From Mobilitalea sp. (lineage in GTDB: Bacteria; Bacillota_A; Clostridia; Lachnospirales; Lachnospiraceae), in the NCBI GenBank assembly GCA_029974875.1, contig JARKQP010000970.1, positions 1-27,318 of the forward strand: 27,318 nucleotides of DNA, in the 5' to 3' direction. The notes beneath the pieces are model-generated. The model was not told where the DNA came from. It worked only from the letters and a program-made list of their open reading frames with translations, and did not search any database. The position numbers were made by a program, and so were the translations under genes. Shown here one piece after another: positions 23,319 through 27,318 of this stretch (position 1 is its first letter; every line of letters begins with the position of its first letter).

Positions 23319-24926
23319 ATGGTAGATAGCAAAACAGTCTTAATTGCGGATGATGAGCAGTTGATTTGTGAACTGTTAAAAAAGATTATTGACTGGGATG
23401 GATTACATTTGCAGCTGGTTGGTGAAGTGCAAAATGGCAGGGAATTATACGAAGCAATCCTGGAGCGAAAGCCGGATATTGTAATTACCGATATCTGCAT
23501 GCCGGAAATGAACGGAATTGAATTAATCGGGAAAATAAGGCAGGAAGGAATCGGGTGCCATTTTGTTATTGTAAGCGGTTACCGGCAGTTCGAATATGCC
23601 CATAATGCCTTAAAATATGATGTGGAAGATTATATATTAAAGCCGGTCGATGCGAAGGAATTAAATGGGACCCTTAGCCGGCTGATACGGAAGATAGAGA
23701 CGGAGAAAAATGGATTTGATGAAAGGCTGTTGCCTGAGCAGGGGGAAGAATTTATCAAACGATTTTTCCTGAACCACTTCATTTCAGAGCTTAAGGAAAA
23801 ATCCATGGCCTTGGGGGAAATAGAGAAGGAGTTTGGGATCCATTTTCAAGAAGGATATTTCCAGATACTATATGTCAAATTTGATATCCTGGATAAGTCC
23901 CAGGATTATGCGGATGATAAGTTCTCCCTCCAGAATAAAATAGCGGCCGCATTTTGTGATATGTTCCAAAAGATATGTACCTGCATACTGACAGACCAAT
24001 CCTTTGATCTGCTAAAAATAGGGATCAACTATCCGGTGGATAGGAAGAATGAAATAAACGGAAAAATAAAGGAGTATTTCGGAAAGATCCAAAATTTTGT
24101 GGATCTGTTTAAAGGTTATCAGATGACGATTGGTGTGGGACATCCCTATGCTGATATAGAGGCCTTTTCCATCTCTGAAAAGGAAGCGGAGGCGGCCGTT
24201 GGCAGCCGTGTCCTGCTCGGCTGTGACAAAATCATTTATTGGGACAATTTAAACCAGCCACAGGAAATCTTAAATGAAACAGAAAGGAAGCTGTTTTTTA
24301 AGAATCTTGAAAAGCACTTCGAACTATTGGAGGTGGATAAATTCCGGTTCCAGATGCAAACCTTGTTCCATGAAGCAAGAAGCCGTTTTTCCTGTATTGA
24401 TTTAATGGACATTATCGAAGAAACCTTGGAATTGTTTCTGAAAATAGAAGAAAAGCTGGTTCCGGGAAAAGTAAATGAGGACTTTATCCGTAAGCAGTAT
24501 TATTATGGTATCCGCAGCGCTGTCAGCCTACCCATGCTGCAAAATGCAGTGACGGCTCCGATTAGTGCGGCACTGGAAAGCCTGACCCAATGTGTCAAGC
24601 AGCAGAATGCAAAGCCGGTGCGGACAGCAATTGCCTATGTGGAAGAAAATTACGCAAAGCAGATCCGCCTGGAGGATGTGGCAGGGCAGGTTGACTTAAA
24701 TCCTGCCTATTTTTCCAATATCTTCAAAAAGGAAACCGGCGAGAATTTTACGGATTACCTGGCGGATTACCGTATGAATATTGCAAAGGAATTGCTGCGC
24801 AATACAAATGATACGATCAACGAAATTGCGGAAAAGACGGGATATCCGGATGCCAGATATTTTAGTAAGCTGTTTAAGAAGATCGTGGGTCTTAAACCAT
24901 CGAATTACCGGAAAATATATGGTTAG
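23319..24926 (+). CDS. AraC-type response regulator (YesN-like)
   Basis: The 535-aa regulator has a receiver domain at residues 1-120 with acidic pocket Asp11/Asp12 (ADDEQ), phosphoacceptor Asp58 (VITDICMPEMNG) and Lys108 (ILKPVD). The middle 300 residues are a variable linker of the YesN kind, and the last 100 form two AraC helix-turn-helix motifs (IRLEDVAGQVDLNPAYFSN, then INEIAEKTGYPDARYFSKLF). In this family the partner YesM-type kinase phosphorylates the receiver, and targets are often sugar transport or glycan-use genes. Start 23319 is chosen because GGGAGG lies 7 nt upstream; ATG 23304 precedes that site. The kinase gene follows after 18 bp. Confidence 0.93.
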   Translation: MVDSKTVLIADDEQLICELLKKIIDWDGLHLQLVGEVQNGRELYEAILERKPDIVITDICMPEMNGIELIGKIRQEGIGCHFVIVSGYRQFEYAHNALKYDVEDYILKPVDAKELNGTLSRLIRKIETEKNGFDERLLPEQGEEFIKRFFLNHFISELKEKSMALGEIEKEFGIHFQEGYFQILYVKFDILDKSQDYADDKFSLQNKIAAAFCDMFQKICTCILTDQSFDLLKIGINYPVDRKNEINGKIKEYFGKIQNFVDLFKGYQMTIGVGHPYADIEAFSISEKEAEAAVGSRVLLGCDKIIYWDNLNQPQEILNETERKLFFKNLEKHFELLEVDKFRFQMQTLFHEARSRFSCIDLMDIIEETLELFLKIEEKLVPGKVNEDFIRKQYYYGIRSAVSLPMLQNAVTAPISAALESLTQCVKQQNAKPVRTAIAYVEENYAKQIRLEDVAGQVDLNPAYFSNIFKKETGENFTDYLADYRMNIAKELLRNTNDTINEIAEKTGYPDARYFSKLFKKIVGLKPSNYRKIYG

Positions 24927-24944
24927 CAGTCTGGAGGGATTCCA

Positions 24945-25712
24945 TTGAAAAAAATCAGGATAATGACACAGGAACAGCTTGACAGGCTGGTCGAACGGGA
25001 AGTAAAAGACTATGCGGAGAAGATAAACCATGATTATGAGCGTAAAATACTGAGCAAACAGATTGATATGGCTACCCTGCAGGGGCAGATTAATCCCCAT
25101 TTCTTATATAATGTGCTGGAGTGCATACGGGGACAGGCTTCCTTATATGACGTTCCCGAAATTGCAGATACCACGGAAGCCCTGTCTAAGTTCTTCCGTT
25201 ACAGCATTAATACGAAAAGTGATACGGTTACTATTCAGGAAGAGCTGGAAAACGTGAAAAATTATATGAGGATCCAGCAATTCAGGTTTAAAAATAGATT
25301 TTCCCTTGAGATTGTTTATGATGAGGCGGACGAGGATATCCTTTATGCACAGATTCCTAAGCTATGCCTGCAGCCCATTGTAGAAAATTCTATCGTACAT
25401 GGATTTGCACACAATGCAGAGGATAACCGGATCCGTATTGAAATCATACATACGAAAAAGCATGTCAGCATCCAGGTTTCGGACAATGGCTGCGGGATGA
25501 ACCAAAAGGAATTGGAGGCGCTGAAGGAAAGGGTATATGGAAGCAGCGGACCAAGGCAGGAGACAGGCTCAGCCCACAGCGGGATTGCCCTGTTTAATGT
25601 GAACAGGAGGCTTCAATTGTATTTTGGAGAAGAATATGGAATTGTGATTACCAGTATAGAGAAAATGGGTACGGATTTTGAAATCCATATTCCGTATAAA
25701 CCTGGTATCTGA
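24945..25712 (+). CDS. YesM/LytS-family histidine kinase without sensor or membrane domain
   Basis: The 255-aa kinase starts with TTG at 24945, 6 nt after GGAGGG. It begins with a 40-residue coiled-coil-like helix, then the His_kinase domain with acceptor His52 in QGQINPHFLYNVLE, and an ATPase domain with QPIVENSIVHGF (Asn148), DNGCGM (180-185) and GIALFNVNRRL. Usual YesM kinases are 550-600 residues with two membrane helices and an outside Cache/HAMP region; here none exist, so the protein is cytosolic. An upstream stop-separated gene and a good ribosome site argue against truncation by error. The signal must come from another protein, perhaps the ATPase encoded 18 bp downstream. Confidence 0.9.
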   Translation: MKKIRIMTQEQLDRLVEREVKDYAEKINHDYERKILSKQIDMATLQGQINPHFLYNVLECIRGQASLYDVPEIADTTEALSKFFRYSINTKSDTVTIQEELENVKNYMRIQQFRFKNRFSLEIVYDEADEDILYAQIPKLCLQPIVENSIVHGFAHNAEDNRIRIEIIHTKKHVSIQVSDNGCGMNQKELEALKERVYGSSGPRQETGSAHSGIALFNVNRRLQLYFGEEYGIVITSIEKMGTDFEIHIPYKPGI

Positions 25713-25729
25713 CGGTTGGGGGAATCAGG

Positions 25730-27175
25730 ATGCGTAAAGAAATACTAAGGGCTTCACATTTATACAAAAGAGTCGGAAATGTGCTTATTCTAAATGATTT
25801 TTCCATGAACCTCTATGAGGGGGAAGTCCTCGGTATTATGGGGCTGCGTGACAGTGGGAAAACATTATTGTTCCACATTTTGTCCGGGGAAGAAGAGTTC
25901 GATGCCGGAACTCTTTTTTTTGATGAGCAGAAGCTGGAGGGAAATAAGCTCCAGCTCCGCAATAAGATTGCGCTGGTAAAAAAAGAGTCTGCACTGGAAA
26001 AAAATATGACAGTTACAGATAATATTTTTCATATCCGCAAGCATTACCACCATCAATTTTGGGTGCATGAGAGGCTGTACCGTTCCCAGGCAAAGGAACA
26101 GCTGGAAAGGGTATCCCTCGCCATTGATCCGGATAGTCCGGTGTCCGAATTATCGGAAATAGAATGCTATATGATTGAGATTTTAAAGGGCTACATTATG
26201 GGAGCGAGAATCATCATACTAGATGATTTTGCACAGGAGCACACTAAGACAGAATATTTTCAGTTAAATGCCCTGATTGAGAAATTGAGGGAGCAAGGGG
26301 TCTCCTTTTTGGTGGCCGGATACCAGATGCAGAATTTGCAGATCTATTCGGAGCGGATACTTTTTCTGGTAAATGGAACCACGGGAAAGATCGTTTGTAA
26401 TAAAAGGCGAAAGCAAATTAATGAAAATCTTGTATTTCAAACGGCACCGGCGGAAAAAAAGAAGAAGCGGGAGATTATCCGTGAAAATAAGACGGAGGTA
26501 TTCCGGGCAGAAGGAATCTGTACGCCGGAGCTGCAGGATATTTCCTTTTCTTTATACCAGGGGGAGGTTCTGACCCTGGTAGATCTTTCAAACAGTAAAA
26601 ACCAGAGCTTGTTTGATTGCCTGATGCATCAGGAGCAAGTCATAAGCGGTGATTTTTATTATCGGAAGCATTGTCTGACGAAGAAAAGTAGGTTTATAAA
26701 ACGGGGTGAAATCCTGTTTGTGGACTTTAATTCACAAAACAAAATCATAGAACCGCTATCCCTGCAGGACAATCTTTGTATCGGAAATTTCCATAAGGTG
26801 TCGGCAGCCGGATTTTACAGCAGGAAGAGCATGAACTATATTGAACGTGATTTTCTGGCCTGGTATCCCAGTGAAGCCCTAATAAATAGAAAGAACTGCT
26901 TTCATTTAAGCGAAAAGGATAAAATGGCAATTGTACTGTACCGGATGCGGCTGCAGAGGCCTAAAATGATGATATGTGTGAACCCTGACCGATATACGGA
27001 TGCACAGACCTACCTGATGGTACAGCAGCAATTGCAGGAAATGGCTCAAACTGGAACTTCGATTTTAATTTTGTCCGCCAATGTGGAGCGAAGCTATCAG
27101 TTAACGGATCGGTTCTTGTTTTGGGAAAACGGACGGCTAAAGGAAAGCAATTTCATAGATGAAATAGTAGAGTAA
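25730..27175 (+). CDS. RbsA/MglA-like double ABC ATPase with degenerate catalytic motifs
   Basis: The 481-aa protein has the two-domain layout of sugar ABC ATPases (RbsA, MglA, XylG). Domain 1 keeps a Walker A, GLRDSGKT (38-45), but its signature is LSEIE instead of LSGGQ (141-145), its Walker B ends LDDF rather than LDEP (164-167), and the switch histidine is absent (VAGYQMQNL). Domain 2 has lost Walker A lysine and glycines (DLSNSKNQS), the signature reads LSEKDKM, and Walker B has CVNP. ATP hydrolysis is doubtful. Its place directly after a sensorless kinase, with no permease or binding protein up to the window end, suggests a regulatory or adaptor role. A linker rich in Lys/Arg joins the domains. 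Confidence 0.85.
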   Translation: MRKEILRASHLYKRVGNVLILNDFSMNLYEGEVLGIMGLRDSGKTLLFHILSGEEEFDAGTLFFDEQKLEGNKLQLRNKIALVKKESALEKNMTVTDNIFHIRKHYHHQFWVHERLYRSQAKEQLERVSLAIDPDSPVSELSEIECYMIEILKGYIMGARIIILDDFAQEHTKTEYFQLNALIEKLREQGVSFLVAGYQMQNLQIYSERILFLVNGTTGKIVCNKRRKQINENLVFQTAPAEKKKKREIIRENKTEVFRAEGICTPELQDISFSLYQGEVLTLVDLSNSKNQSLFDCLMHQEQVISGDFYYRKHCLTKKSRFIKRGEILFVDFNSQNKIIEPLSLQDNLCIGNFHKVSAAGFYSRKSMNYIERDFLAWYPSEALINRKNCFHLSEKDKMAIVLYRMRLQRPKMMICVNPDRYTDAQTYLMVQQQLQEMAQTGTSILILSANVERSYQLTDRFLFWENGRLKESNFIDEIVE

Positions 27176-27212
27176 GTAAAAATAGAAATATTGCACATAT
27201 TCTAGACATTGG

Positions 27213-27248
27213 TACATTGTTGGGAAAGCCCGGTATCAGTACAATGTA
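27213..27248 (+). other. Inverted repeat between ATPase gene and next gene
   Basis: TACATTGT (27213-27220) and ACAATGTA (27241-27248) form a perfect 8-bp stem with a 20-nt loop holding a small GGG/CCC pair. No T run follows. It could be an operator or an RNA processing site. Confidence 0.4.
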
Positions 27249-27278
27249 GATATCAAATTGAAGGGAGGAGTTGGAACA

Positions 27279-27318
27279 ATGACCAAGAAACTGATGTTAC
27301 CCAGTCAGGAGTGTGAGG
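27279..27318 (+). CDS. Start of unidentified gene, runs off window
   Basis: ATG 27279 lies 8 nt after the strong GGGAGGAG site (27263-27270). Only 13 codons are visible, reading MTKKLMLPSQECE, too few to identify a family. It probably belongs to the preceding operon, since no terminator separates it from the ATPase gene. Confidence 0.65.
   Translation, partial: MTKKLMLPSQECE

Noticed and set aside
24945..24947. Frameshift or truncation creating the short kinase
   Set aside because: The intergenic gap has a proper ribosome site and the upstream gene ends with a complete AraC domain; no kinase sensor remnants are seen.

Overview
The window looks like chromosomal DNA from a low-to-mid-GC Firmicute, most likely a Lachnospiraceae-type Clostridium. 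The reasons are sigma-A promoters of the TTGAca-17-TATAAT kind, strong AGGAGG ribosome binding sites, two DegV paralogues, a type-2 ArgC, a YesM/AraC-type two-component pair, and GtrA and PilZ polysaccharide genes. No rRNA, tRNA, CRISPR array, transposase or phage gene was seen. The genes are mostly housekeeping or accessory metabolism. The assignment to a lineage is inference from protein style, not a database match.

Layout. Positions 1-7.1 kb: the 3' part of a large fibronectin-III surface protein, a small membrane zinc-ribbon protein, DegV, adenine deaminase, a stand-alone argC behind a promoter with an ArgR-type box, and a convergent HD-domain protein. Positions 7.1-9.8 kb: an OhrR-type MarR regulator divergent from an Frm2/CinD-like nitroreductase. 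The shared 272-bp region holds back-to-back promoters, each with an OhrR-like operator over its -10. A long non-coding stretch follows, with stacked hairpins and a 92-bp palindromic tandem repeat, then a permuted NlpC/P60-fold protein and a 52-codon ORF. Positions 10-16.3 kb: oligoendopeptidase F, the trkA-trkH potassium uptake operon, a 70-aa OmdA-like protein and a second DegV on the minus strand.

Positions 16.5-22.1 kb form a tight three-gene envelope-polysaccharide operon: a GT2-GtrA fusion, a BcsA-like processive synthase with a c-di-GMP-type PilZ domain (and apparently a second, degenerate one), and a GT-C-like polytopic membrane protein. A 15-bp perfect terminator stem ends it. The likely scheme is a lipid-linked sugar donor made and flipped by gene 1, chain synthesis and export gated by c-di-GMP in gene 2, and outer-face transfer by gene 3. 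No BcsB, BcsZ or BcsC partner is present.

Positions 22.2-27.3 kb: a DUF1905/YdeI-type protein on the minus strand, then an operon of an AraC-type response regulator, a YesM-family histidine kinase with no sensor or membrane part, and an RbsA-like double ABC ATPase whose catalytic motifs are largely lost. The next gene starts at 27279 and runs off the window. This soluble kinase plus degenerate ATPase, and the c-di-GMP polysaccharide operon, are the two best candidates for poorly described systems. The two operons also share an almost identical promoter sequence.
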